From assembly GCF_018446385.1 (NCBI RefSeq), contig NC_056000.1, positions 31,326,011 to 31,390,010 of the forward strand: 64,000 nucleotides of DNA, given 5' to 3'. This DNA is from Zingiber officinale (taxonomy: Eukaryota; Streptophyta; Magnoliopsida; Zingiberales; Zingiberaceae). The translations under genes and the position numbers were made by a program. The notes beneath the pieces are model-generated. The model did no database searches, was not told the origin of the DNA, and was given only the letters and a program-made list of their open reading frames with translations. Positions 23,842 to 34,005 of the stretch are shown piece by piece; within the stretch, counting starts at the first letter, position 1, and every line of letters starts with the position of its first letter.

Positions 23842-24610
23842 ATGTGCATCAACCCAAGTTCAAGTTAGGGTAAAAATAGACAGAAAAGTAATTTTAAAAG
23901 AAAATTACTAAACTCACATATAAATAAAATTGCAACTACAAAAAGAATATTTTTAAGTTAAAAAAAAATTCTCTCTCCCTAAATATGTACTTCTCTAAGC
24001 TTGTACATTTCTCTCCCCCTTTGATCACAGCAAAAACGGGGTAATAGGAAAAAAAATTTTAGCATAAATTTTTAAATTGGAAAAATTTCTAATTTAAGAT
24101 GAAATTAGAAAAATAGAAATTTCAAGGATATTTCTAAGTAAAATGAAGTTTTTTTATGAAAAAAATTCTAAGTAAAATTGCTAAGTAAAATTTCTAAGTA
24201 AAAAAAATTGATTTTTAGAAAATAAATTCTACGCAAGGCTTTCAAGAGTTATTTTTCAAAAAAAATGAATTTATAGGGAAATATTTAAAAACTTTTCAAA
24301 GCATTATTTAATTCCAATTTTAATGCTTTTATCAGAAAGTTAATTAAATATTTTCATTTCGATATTTCGGCTTCCAAGTCGTGGCGAGGCACTAGGCCTT
24401 CTTGGTTATTGGAGCAACAACCACTTCCTTAGACAAAGCTTCCATAAAGAAATTCAAAGTTTAATTTTCTTACTGTAAGCTTTAAATGAATTAATTTAGC
24501 ACAGATTTCGAAATCCAATTGAGGTTCCTTCCTACAGGATTAATCAAAAATTTCGGGGGTACATAGTTCTTTGGCACTATTCTAAGTTGACCGTGATGAT
24601 TTCTAATGTA
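23842..24610 (-). other. AT-rich 3' non-coding part of element C
   Basis: No open frame was found. It consists of repeated AGTAAAATTTCTAAGT-like units between gag and the polypurine tract. Confidence 0.5.
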
Positions 24611-25940
24611 TTAATTCAATTTTCCATAAATTCTAACTTTTGATTTTGGAAATTTTAAGCATGCATCAGATTTCAATTTTTCAATTTCTAATTTTAATTT
24701 ATCATTTTCTGATTTTATGCTATTGTACATCACAAGTGGACATGCTTTTGCTAATTTCATTTTCAATTCTTTATTTTCTTTTTCTAATTCGAATAAGTCT
24801 TTAGAAAGAGATTTAATAAAGCGAAAAGACTGAGTCAGGGTTAGATTTCGTACCTGACTTACCTGACTCGATGAGGCTCCCCCTTCACTGCAGCTTTCCT
24901 CTTCTGATGTTCCTCCCCCTTCATCGATACTCATCTCTGAGCTTGACTCTTCTTCCAGCTAATGGGTAGCTATTAGAGCTATCCCCGAGAATTCTTCGAC
25001 GTCTGATTCGGAGGATGACTCTGACCAAGTGGCTTTTAGGTTCTTGTGTTTGGAGGAATCTGGTTTCTTGTACTTGGTCTTTGCCTTCTCCTTTTGCTTG
25101 CTCTTCAATTTCGGGCAATCATCCTTGATGTGCCCTTCTTCGTTATAGTTGTAGCAACGAGTCGTTCTTCTTTTTCTCTCATGCCTCTGCGATCTAAATT
25201 TGTTAGATTTAAAAAATTTATTGAAGCGTCTTACCAGTAGTGTCGCTTTTGATTCATCAACTGAGGCTTCGGAGTCAGAACTGTTCATTTTTGCCTTTAA
25301 GGAAATGTTCTGACTGGTCTTCTCTACTCCATTGGGCTCTGAAACTCAAGATTCGTGAAGTTCAAAAGTGGAAAACAGTTGTTCTAGAGTACTTACCTAT
25401 AAAGTCCTTAGAGATGTAGTACGCATCTACTAAGGAGGCTCACTCTGGAGTTCTAGGGAAGGCGTTGAGCGCGTATCGGATCGAGTCTCGATTCATTACT
25501 TCTTCTCCAAGATTGGTTAGTTGCATGATCAGCTCTTTGATCCTTGCTTGGAGTTGCGCTACCTTCTCACCTTGGTTCATCCGGAGGTTGGTCAATTGGG
25601 TCCGGAGGATGTCGCGCCTGGCTAGCTTCGCTTCGGAGGTACCTTCGTGAAGCTCCAGGAATTTCTCCCGGAGATCTTTCGCAGAGTCATAGCTTCCGAT
25701 CCGATTTATCTCCTGAGGTGACAGTACACTGAGTAGATGGAACTCAGCCTTTCCGTTGGCGACGAAATCGGCTTGCTCCTTCTTGCTCCATGTGTTTTCT
25801 TCTTTATCTTTCGGCGCTGCAAAACCATATTTCATTGTAATAAGAATATCAAAATCCGTTTTAAAAAATACCTCCATTTTTCGCTTCCATGTGGTGAAAT
25901 CTCCGTCGAACTTTGGAGGATGAATATTTGCTCCGGCCAT
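24611..25940 (-). pseudogene. Element C copia Gag, broken
   Basis: The minus-strand Gag starts at 25940 (MAGANIHPPKFDGDFTTWK) and is closely related to the Gag of element E. The first frame stops at 25440-25442, where the codon after RTPE is TGA; E has Trp there. A frame shift follows soon after. The next frame (25288-24959) holds a CCHC zinc knuckle, CYNYNEEGHIKDDC, whose second Cys is Tyr. The last frame (24934-24611) is a coiled coil (LFELEKENKELKMKLAK, NDKLKLEIEKLKSD). Three frames, a lost zinc ligand and a nonsense codon mean no functional Gag is made. Confidence 0.88.
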
Positions 25941-26223
25941 CGTCTTGATCGTTGTACTTCAGTCGGTGGTTAGTGTTGGTGCAACCTTAGGTCAAGGTTG
26001 ACCTGGTTGACCCGACTCGAGGTGACTTGACTCGAGTTGTATTTTGATGTTTGACTTGGGAAGATTGTCGGTGCAACCTTAGGTCAAGGTTGACCTAGTT
26101 GAGTTGCATGTTGATGTTTGACACTCGTGAGAGAGTTCTATTCTTGATGTGAGACAAGAATAGATGGTTGGGAGATTATTGGTGCAACCCTAGGTCAAGG
26201 TTGACCTGGTTGACCTGAAAAGT

Positions 26224-26850
26224 CCAAGTATGGAGACTTGGCACTGGAAAAGTCCAAGCAGGGAGCTTGGCACGCGAAAAGTCCAAGTATGGAGACTTGG
26301 CACTGGAGAAGTCCAAGCAGGGAGCTTGGCACGGGAAAAGTCCAAGCAGGGAGCTTGGCACGTGGGAAAGTCCTAACTGGGATGTTAGGCAGTTGGAAAG
26401 TCCTGGTGAGTGAAGCCAGGCCGTGGGAAAGTCCTAACTGGGATGTTAGGCAGTTGGAAAGTCCTGGTGAGTGAAGCCAGGCAGTGGGAAAGTCCTAACT
26501 GGGATGTTAGGCAGTTGGAAAGTCCTGGTAAGTGAAGCCAGGCAGTGAGAAAGTCCTAACTGGGATGTTAGGCAGTGTGGAAATCCTGGTGAGTGAAGCC
26601 AGGTGGAAAGTCCTGGTGAGTGAAGCCGGGCAAGGGAAAATCCAGATAGATCAAGGGTGATCGGACATCTGGTGTAGGGAAGTCCAAGTAGATCAAGGGA
26701 GTGATCGGATACTTGGCACGAAGAGGAAAGCCCAAGTGGGTCAAAGGGATTGACCGAACACTTGGTGGAGAATTCTAGCAGGTCAAGGGAGTGACCAGAT
26801 GCTAGGAATGATGAACCAACAGGTCAAGGTTGACCGGATGTTGGTGGGGA
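26224..26850 (+). repeat. Array of about 19 variable-stem hairpins, LTR A
   Basis: Short units each fold on themselves with different stems: CCAAGT/ACTTGG, CCAAGC/GCTTGG, CCTAAC/GTTAGG, CCTGG/CCAGG (alternating, 26372-26630). Five longer units follow with a second inner stem: CCAGAT/ATCTGG, CCAAGTA/TACTTGG, CCAAGTG/CACTTGG, CTAGCA/TGCTAG, CCAACA/TGTTGG, with inner GATCA/TGATC or GGTCAA/TTGACC. Small units are about 30 bp apart. Confidence 0.9.
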
Positions 26851-26878
26851 AGCCTTAGGTTTAGGGCTGAGAAGTTTG

Positions 26879-27182
26879 GATCGGGCTGCAGACCGATCCA
26901 ATGATACATGGCTCATCTGATCGGTCTGGTGACCGATCAGTATGCTACTGATGGTTATCTGATCGGTCTGGAGACCGATCAAAAGGAGATCAGTGGCAAC
27001 AGAGAAGAGAAGCCTGATCGGTCTACGGACCGATCAGGAGGTTCCCTGATCGGTCTGTGGACCGATCAGGAGGTTTCCTGATCGGTCCATGGACCGATCA
27101 GGGACGGAACAGAAGTGAAGGCTTCTTCCCTGATCGGTCCACAGACCGATCAGGCTTCTAGCTGTTGCGACGCAACGGCTAG
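26879..27182 (+). repeat. GATCGGTC palindromes and CTAGC hairpin, LTR A
   Basis: Six perfect copies of GATCGGTC-N4-GACCGATC or close variants, plus one imperfect copy at the left, lie between 26879 and 27153. The loop of four varies (TGGT, TGGA, TACG, TGTG, CATG, CACA). A 25-nt hairpin CTAGC..GCTAG follows at 27158-27182 and is perfect in the 3' LTR copy. Confidence 0.9.
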
Positions 27183-27758
27183 TTTGTTCGCTGTTTCTTT
27201 TTCGCAGGTATAAGGAGACGAGGGCATCTTCTGTGTAGGTCTCTCCTTCTTCTTTGCTCCTAGAACTTCTGTTCTGCTGCTGAAGTTTCAGCTTCGACTG
27301 AGCTCTGTTGAGCTCACTTCCAAAGCCCCGCGTGAGCTTCTTTCGGCTGAGCTGCTTGTTGGCATTCGTCCTTGAAGTTGTTGCTTCCAGGATTTCAGTC
27401 GACGACAAGAAGGCAAGCTTGTATTGTTACATTCATTGTATTTACTTCTTGTATTCCTTGTATTCTATCTTGTTGTTGCGAGTTATTGTGGCGAGGTTTC
27501 TCCACCCACAAGGAGTATCTATTAGCCGGGTTTCCGGGGACTCATCCACCGACGGATTGGTAGGTTTCGTCCACCTTACGGACACGCCGAGGAGTAGGAG
27601 TTCATCTCCGAACCTCGTTATATGGTGTGTCTTTCTTCTCCTGTTTTCTTTCTACGTTGTATTTCCGCTGCACTAACCTAATCATAGGAAGAAACGCGAA
27701 AGATTGGGGTCAGCTATTCACACCCCCTCTCTAGCCGAGTACAAAGGATCCTAACAAG

Positions 27759-27770
27759 TGGTATCAGAGC
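27759..27770 (+). other. Primer binding site of element A
   Basis: TGGTATCAGAGC, complementary to initiator tRNA-Met, 2 nt after the LTR end. Confidence 0.92.
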
Positions 27771-27818
27771 GAGGTTCGCTCTTCGTCGGATTCACACCCG
27801 TGGGAGCACAAGCTAGAG

Positions 27819-29291
27819 ATGGATCAATTCGGAGAAGACATCACCATTCCACCCTTCTACAATGACAACTTCGCATATTGGAAGGTAAGGATGATGTATT
27901 TTCTTAGGACTAATATGTGGAACTGGTTTTGTGTACAAGAAGGGTTTACTCCTCCAATGGATAAAGAAGGAGAGCCTCTAGAGAAGAACAAGTGGACGAA
28001 GGAACAAGTCCACCAATCCACGATCAATAATGAGGTAACTAAAACAATTGAATTTTCATTACCTACTAATGTTTTGTGTAAGATAGGTAAATACAACAAT
28101 GCCAAGGAGTTGTGGGATAACTTGGCCAAGTACCATGAGGAGAGCTCCACTTCAAGCCATGAAGAGGAGCCTAGTGAGCCAAGTAGCTCATATCATGGAG
28201 GGAGCGAATTGGGAGTTGAGGGCTACTCAACATCCAAGGAAGAAGAGGAGGAGAGTTCCTCTTGTTCAAGTTCGGAGCAAGAAGAAGAAGTTCCCACCTC
28301 CGGAAGGGTTGAAGAAGAAAGCTCATCTCCATCCACAACCCTAGGTAACTCAAACATTTTAATTTCAAGAAAATTACACATAATGTGTTTTGAGTGTAGG
28401 AAACATGGACATTACAAGAGCAAATGTCCAAAGAAGGTTAGGAAGACTCCACCGGCACCAAAGGTCAAGGAAGCCGGAGTCCCAACACGCAAAGGCAAGA
28501 AGCACATGGTGTGCTTTCAATGCAAGCAGCGGGGACACTATAGGAGCCAATGTCCGAAGGGGAGGAAACCTCACAAGGACAAGGGATGCACATCGATTGG
28601 GGGAGCTAAGGCAAACCCTAAGGTATCTTTTAAGGCTCATTCGTGCAATTCTAGTAGGATACATGCTAGTAATTTTATTGCATTAGTCAATAATGATAAA
28701 CATGTTAACACTAGAAATCAATACATGTGCTTAGGTGCTAAACATGTCAACCTAGATAGGGATACTACTAGGAATGCTAACCCTAGGATTAACACTTCTA
28801 AGGTTAAGGAAAACCTAGGTAGAAACCCTAAATCAACTAGACACATGCCTAGGAACACCTCAAGAAAGAATGACAAATCAAAACTTGAGGTATTAGAAAA
28901 GGAGAATCAAGTCTTGAGGTCAAGGCTTGATACCCTAGAAAAGACCCTTAAAAATTTAGAGAAGTCAACTCTAGGGCCTAAGGGTCAAAAACCAATGTCC
29001 AAGGACAAGAAAGGTTTGGGTCACAAACCTAAGTCCCAAGTGGTCAAGCCCACTTATCATAATGTTCCATTCGATTATGGAACAAAATCTAGGGCTAGGA
29101 AGACCATCACCAAGGTCACAAGGGGAGTCATCCCTAGAGTTGATCTTGATGAGTCCCAAATGACCAAGGATTTAAAGCCTAAGAGGGTCATTAGGAGGGT
29201 TGCTAGGGAAGTTATTCCTAGTGAATATTTAGTGAACCCAATGAGCTCTAATAGGTATTGGGTTCCTAGGAGCATCTTCTCTACCCCATAA
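27819..29291 (+). CDS. Element A Gag (copia nucleocapsid), intact
   Basis: This uninterrupted 490-residue frame is the only long one in element A. Residues 1-110 form a UBN2/DUF4219-type capsid region (PPFYNDNFAYWKVRM, KWTKEQVHQS, YNNAKELWDNLAKYHEE). A Ser/Glu-rich acidic linker follows (about 110-175). Two canonical CCHC zinc knuckles come next, CFECRKHGHYKSKC near residue 190 and CFQCKQRGHYRSQC near 230; each has the spacing C-X2-C-X4-H-X4-C for RNA binding. The C-terminal half is basic, with a short leucine heptad region (LEVLEKENQVLRSRLDTLEK). It would form virus-like particles around element RNA in the cytoplasm. No protease, integrase or RT follows. Confidence 0.9.
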   Translation: MDQFGEDITIPPFYNDNFAYWKVRMMYFLRTNMWNWFCVQEGFTPPMDKEGEPLEKNKWTKEQVHQSTINNEVTKTIEFSLPTNVLCKIGKYNNAKELWDNLAKYHEESSTSSHEEEPSEPSSSYHGGSELGVEGYSTSKEEEEESSSCSSSEQEEEVPTSGRVEEESSSPSTTLGNSNILISRKLHIMCFECRKHGHYKSKCPKKVRKTPPAPKVKEAGVPTRKGKKHMVCFQCKQRGHYRSQCPKGRKPHKDKGCTSIGGAKANPKVSFKAHSCNSSRIHASNFIALVNNDKHVNTRNQYMCLGAKHVNLDRDTTRNANPRINTSKVKENLGRNPKSTRHMPRNTSRKNDKSKLEVLEKENQVLRSRLDTLEKTLKNLEKSTLGPKGQKPMSKDKKGLGHKPKSQVVKPTYHNVPFDYGTKSRARKTITKVTRGVIPRVDLDESQMTKDLKPKRVIRRVAREVIPSEYLVNPMSSNRYWVPRSIFSTP

Positions 29292-30480
29292 ATGGGTTAG
29301 AGAGTGTCAACTCCGATTAGAAGGGTAGTTAACCCAACTTTGAGGAAATTGACACTCAAGGAGCATTTTCAAGGTTTTGAGAACTTTTGAAAATGAAATG
29401 GAATTATCATTTACTCCTTTGAAGAGTTAAATATGCCTAAAGATTGGAAATTTCATTTTTAATCTCAATTGGCACAATTTGAGAAAATCTAGAGAACTCT
29501 CGAGGAAAAATGAAACATGCCAAGTTTTGAGGATAAATTTGATCTTTAAGTGGCATGAATTAATCTAGAGTTCAAGAAGTGTCAAAATTAGGATTTTGGC
29601 ATTTTGGGGCAATCTAGGATTAAATTTGAAGTTAGCCAAGTGGTTAAGAATACTTAGATAGGTAATCTAGGTATATTTATTTATGCTAAATCTTGCCATG
29701 ATTGTTTGCCCTCACATGTCATGACATCATGTTTAGTTTTATTATCATTTGAAATGTCATGATAATGCTTAGGCTAGTTTTTATTTCATGTTTATTTAAG
29801 TTTCAAACTTTATGCCATGACATCATGACATTGGCACATGTTTTCATTTATGATATTATTTTATGCCATGTCATCATCTCTTGCATTAATAATCAATTGA
29901 ATTGATTTAAGGATGAAAAACACATCTTGATATTGAGATCAAATTTGTGTTTAGAAAATGCATGAGACCTTAGTCTAAGATACCTAAACCCATATCTCAC
30001 ATCAAATTGACTTGAATGTGGTTTGATACACCTTAGATGTGTGTGAGATATTAGGATCATGAGTTAGGATCAAGGTGCATAGTCCTTGTACCTAGATGAC
30101 ACTAATTCAAGAAATTAAGGATCATAGGGAAAGCTTGTGTACAAGTCATGTACATCTAGCCCTAAGATTATGGTCCTAAATTCAAATGGTTTTAAAAGCA
30201 TTTTAAAATTGATTTGAAAAACCTTGATGAAGCTTTCCTAGTGATAGCATTCATCATTGAACATTGTGATACAAAGTTGAGTTAAACTTGAACTATTTCA
30301 AAGTTTTTGAACTTTGTATCAAGATTGAAAAATGGAAACTATTTTCATAGAAAACTATTTTTCCTTGATAGTGTATGATATGAGGAATGTATCCTCAAGG
30401 TTTTATAATTTTTGAAATTTTCTGGAATTTTTAAAGGGTTTCTGAATTTCGGAAGAGGAAAATCAGAAATCTGTGTTTAG
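29292..30480 (+). other. Non-coding interior of element A
   Basis: The stop at 29289-29291 is followed by AT-rich sequence with many GCCATGTCATCATG-like phrases (29700-29880). No pol-like frame was found on either strand. Confidence 0.6.
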
Positions 30481-30483
30481 AGC

Positions 30484-30632
30484 CTTGATCGGTCTACGGA
30501 CCGATCCAGGGAAGCATGGATCGGTCTGCAGACCGATCCAGTGAGGTCCAGTGCGATCAGTGAGGTGTGGATCGGTCACTGGACCGGTCCAGATGGACTC
30601 TGATCGGTCTGGGGACCGATCAGGGCGTGCCA
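30484..30632 (+). repeat. GATCGGTC palindromes, element A interior
   Basis: Four GATCGGTC hairpins (three with GACCGATC, one with GACCGGTC) repeat the LTR motif outside the LTR, 0.65 kb before the polypurine tract. Confidence 0.85.
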
Positions 30633-30949
30633 ACTTGCCTGATTTCAGTCTGTGGTCTGAAATTTCAGCTGTGGGAGTTGAGTTTCGGGTTTCTAAAGGT
30701 TTGGAACTCTCAAAGACATTGTTGGTGCAATGGTCAAAGGGGGAATTGATCTTTAGGGGGAGTTTTACCTAATTGTCAAGGGGGAGTTGACTTTTAGGGG
30801 GAGTTTTTACTCCTTAAGACTTTTGAGGATTAGTGATATGGGATTATCACTAAGTTGATTGTTGAGTTTAGTATCAAGGGGGAAATTAAGAGTTTCAATG
30901 AAAGGTATGGGACTTTCATTAGGAAGAAACTCTTGACCTTGATACCCTC

Positions 30950-31268
30950 CTTTTTCTGTTTGATGTGTGTCAAAAAGGGGAGAGTGTTCATTGGAGAATT
31001 ATTGGAGAACCCAAGTTAGGTTATCGGGTTAACCTAAGCTAGGGGAAGAATGTCAAGGAATGTTCGAGAAAGAACATTGGAATTCTTTTTGATGTGTGTC
31101 AAAAAGGGGGAGAATTATTGGAGACCCCAAGTTAGGTTATCGGGTTAACCTAAGGGGAGAATGTCCAAAAAATGTTCAAGGAAAGAACATTGGACATTGG
31201 AAGATGGTTGGAAAACCTAAGTTAGGTTATCGGGTTAACCTAACTTGATTATGGGTTTTGTCAAACAT
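30950..31268 (+). repeat. Reiterated decoy-PPT and foldback units
   Basis: CAAAAAGGGG(G)AGA occurs at 30971, at 31100 and at the true polypurine tract (31269). Each is linked to a copy of AAGTTAGGTTA-TCGGG-TTAACCTAA, a foldback with an 8-11 bp stem (near 31012, 31129 and 31217). It looks like a tandem triplication of the element's 3' end. Confidence 0.8.
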
Positions 31269-31283
31269 CAAAAAGGGGGAGAT
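31269..31283 (+). other. Polypurine tract of element A
   Basis: AAAAAGGGGGAGAT directly precedes the 3' LTR. Confidence 0.9.
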
Positions 31284-33069
31284 TGTTGGTGCAACCTTAG
31301 GTCAAGGTTGACCTGGTTGACCCGACTCGAGGTGACTTGACTCGAGTTGTATTTTGATGTTTGACTTGGGAAGATTGTCGGTGCAACCTTAGGTCAAGGT
31401 TGACCTAGTTGAGTTGCATGTTGATGTTTGACACTCGTGAGAGAGTTCTATTCTTGATGTGAGACAAGAATAGATGGTTGGGAGATTATTGGTGCAACCC
31501 TAGGTCAAGGTTGACCTGGTTGACCTGAAAAGTCCAAGTATGGAGACTTGGCACTGGAAAAGTCCAAGCAGGGAGCTTGGCACGCGAAAAGTCCAAGTAT
31601 GGAGACTTGGCACTGGAGAAGTCCAAGCAGGGAGCTTGGCACGGGAAAAGTCCAAGCAGGGAGCTTGGCACGTGGGAAAGTCCTAACTGGGATGTTAGGC
31701 AGTTGGAAAGTCCTGGTGAGTGAAGCCAGGCCGTGGGAAAGTCCTAACTGGGATGTTAGGCAGTTGGAAAGTCCTGGTGAGTGAAGTCAGGCAGTGGGAA
31801 AGTCCTAACTGAGATGTTAGGCAGTTGGAAAGTCCTGGTAAGTGAAGCCAGGCAGTGAGAAAGTCCTAACTGAGATGTTAGGCAGTGTGGAAATCCTGGT
31901 GAGTGAAGCCAGGTGGAAAGTCCTGGTGAGTGAAGCCGGGCAAGGGAAAATCCAGATAGATCAAGGGTGATCGGACATCTGGTGTAGGGAAGTCCAAGTA
32001 GATCAAGGGAGTGATCGGATACTTGGCACGAAGAGGAAAGCCCAAGTGGGTCAAAGGGATTGACCGAACACTTGGTGGAGAATTCTAGCAGGTCAAGGGA
32101 GTGACCAGATGCTATGAATGATGAACCAACAGGTCAAGGTTGACCGGATGTTGGTGGGGAAGCCTTAGGTTTAGGGCTGAGAAGTTTGGATCGGGCTGCA
32201 GACCGATCCAATGATACATGGCTCATCTGATCGGTCTGGTGACCGATCAGTATGCTACTGATGGTTATCTGATCGGTCTGGAGACCGATCAAAAGGAGAT
32301 CAGTGGCAAACTAGCAGAAGAGAAGCCTGATCGGTCTACGGACCGATCAGGAGGTTCCCTGATCGGTCTGTGGACCGATCAGGAGGTTTCCTGATCGGTC
32401 CATGGACCGATCAGGGACGGAACAGAAGTGAAGGCTTCTTCCCTGATCGGTCCACAGACCGATCAGGCTTCTAGCCGTTGCGACGCAACGGCTAGTTTCT
32501 TCGCTGTTTCTTTTTCGCAGGTATAAGGAGACGAGGGCATCTTCTGTGTAGGTCTCTCCTTCTTCTTTGCTCCTAGAACTTCTGTTCTGCTGCTGAAGTT
32601 TCAGCTTCGACTGAGCTCTGTTGAGCTCACTTCCGAAGCCCCGCGTGAGCTTCTTTCGGCTGAGCTGCTTGTTGGCATTCGTCCTTGAAGTTGTTGCTTC
32701 CAGGATTTCAGTCGACGACAAGAAGGCAAGCTTGTATTGTTACATTCATTGTATTTACTTCTTGTATTCCTTGTATTCTATCTTGCTGTTGCGAGTTATT
32801 GTGGCGAGGTTTCTCCACCCACAAGGAGTATCTATTAGCCGGGTTTCCGGGGACTCATCCACCGACGGATTGGTAGGTTTCGTCCACCTTACGGACACGC
32901 CGAGGAGTAGGAGTTCATCTCCGAACCTCGTTATATGGTGTGTCTTTCTTCTCCTGTTTTCTTTCTACGTTGTATTTCCGCTGCACTAACCTAATCATAG
33001 GAAGAAACGCGAAAGATTGGGGTCGGCTATTCACACCCCCTCTCTAGCCGAGTACAAAGGATCCTAACA
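31284..33069 (+). repeat. Element A 3' LTR
   Basis: 1786 bp, almost identical to 25974-27756. The hairpin array lies at 31534-32160 and the palindrome group at 32189-32495. Differences include G-to-A changes in two stem units, one stem mismatch (TGCTAT near 32113) and a small insertion near 32309. Confidence 0.95.
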
Positions 33070-33092
33070 GTTAGTCCTTCTGAGGCGGTCTT

Positions 33093-33104
33093 GCTCTGAT
33101 ACCA
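33093..33104 (-). other. Primer binding site of element C
   Basis: The reverse complement reads TGGTATCAGAGC, 2 nt from the end of the LTR that occupies 33107-34000. Confidence 0.9.
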
Positions 33105-33106
33105 AT

Positions 33107-34000
33107 TGTAGGTGCAGCGGAGGCCGGCAAGAGGGGGTGAATTGCTGAAAACAAAAATAAACTATACCCTCCTCGTGCTTTCAACTCAATTAGTGCAATA
33201 GTAAATAAAGCAGTAAATTAATAAAGCAGTAAACAGAAAAGAAACAGGAATTTAACCTGGTTACAACCAAAGAGGTTGTTAATCCAGGGCAATGAGAAGC
33301 GCACTAAAAAGAATCTCTTTTACTGAAGGCAAAGAAGCCTTTTACACTTTGGAAGTTTAGAACTATTGCTAGGAATGGCTACACAATTAATTGCTTGAGT
33401 TGTGTTGAATTCCTAGCTCCAGGGGTCTTTAAATAGCCTCTGAAAATCTGATCTCGAGGATCCAAGGGGCCTCCAATAGGGGTCCAAGGCGCCTCCAAGG
33501 GGTGAGAGGATAAAACTTTATCCGCAGCTCGAAACGGTCAGTTTGACCTGTTGAAGGCGCCTTCAACAAGGCTGAAGGCGCCTTCAAGCTGGAGGTGCCT
33601 CCAAGCCTGATGGAGCCACCTCCAAGCTGGCAGCTCGAATTCCAGCTTGCTTTCTTCAGCTTCCGACGCTCCATTCTTTTGGGTGATTTCGGCCAACCGA
33701 AATAGGGCTCACCCGAACCCAATTTCTGGCCTTCTCCTCGAGCAGCCTTCCTCCCCGGCTTAACGTCCCTCGAACGTCGCGCATGTTCTTCTCGCCCATC
33801 GGTGTACTCTTCTGCAGCTCTCTCGTCCTTCGGACGCACCGAGCCCGTCGGCTCCCTTCCCGTGTCATCCTTCTCGCTAGCTGCGTCTTCCGCTCGACTT
33901 CCTGCGCTCCTAAGCTCCTGCACACTCAAACACAGGGATCAAACATAGCAGGACCTAACCAACTTGGTTGATCACATCAAAACACCCACGGGGACCAACA
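33107..34000 (-). repeat. Element C 5' LTR
   Basis: 894 bp; on the minus strand it begins TGTTGGTCCCCG and ends CACCTACA. It holds GGCGCC palindromic modules near 33480-33610. The frames at 33429-33971 are LTR sequence. Confidence 0.92.
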
Positions 34001-34005
34001 ATATG

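Larger units (their letters stand above)
25974..27756 (+). repeat. Element A 5' LTR
   Basis: TGTTGGTGCAACC...CCTAACA, 1783 bp. Order: duplicated GGTGCAACC(T)TAGGTCAAGG leader blocks, a hairpin array (26224-26850), GATCGGTC palindromes (26879-27153), a CTAGC hairpin (27158-27182) and a TATA-like TATAAGG at 27209-27215. Frames on either strand here are by-products of the repeats. Confidence 0.95.
25974..33069 (+). mobile_element. Element A: young gag-only copia, TSD GTTAG
   Basis: This complete 7.1-kb element has a 5' LTR (25974-27756), PBS (27759), intact gag (27819-29291), about 2 kb of non-coding DNA, a polypurine tract (31269-31283) and a 3' LTR (31284-33069). GTTAG flanks it (25969-25973 and 33070-33074). 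By eye the LTRs differ at about nine bases plus one 3-bp indel region, near 0.5%, so insertion was recent. No pol domain is present in any frame. Confidence 0.95.
19556..34000 (-). mobile_element. Element C: gag-only copia, TSD ATATG, with two nested insertions
   Basis: On the minus strand: 5' LTR at 34000-33107, PBS (33104-33093), leader, gag (25940-24611), polypurine tract (23841-23827) and 3' LTR ending at 19556. The duplication ATATG flanks it (19551-19555 and 34001-34005). The 3' LTR is split by a gypsy solo LTR (19609-23014) and the leader by element A (25974-33069). Without these it is about 3.9 kb with gag only. It belongs to the same family as element E. Confidence 0.92.

Noticed and set aside
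27034-27676. Frames of 63-124 residues near the end of LTR A
   Set aside because: They are repeated identically in the 3' LTR (32347-32989), lie over U3/R/U5 sequence, and have no domain.
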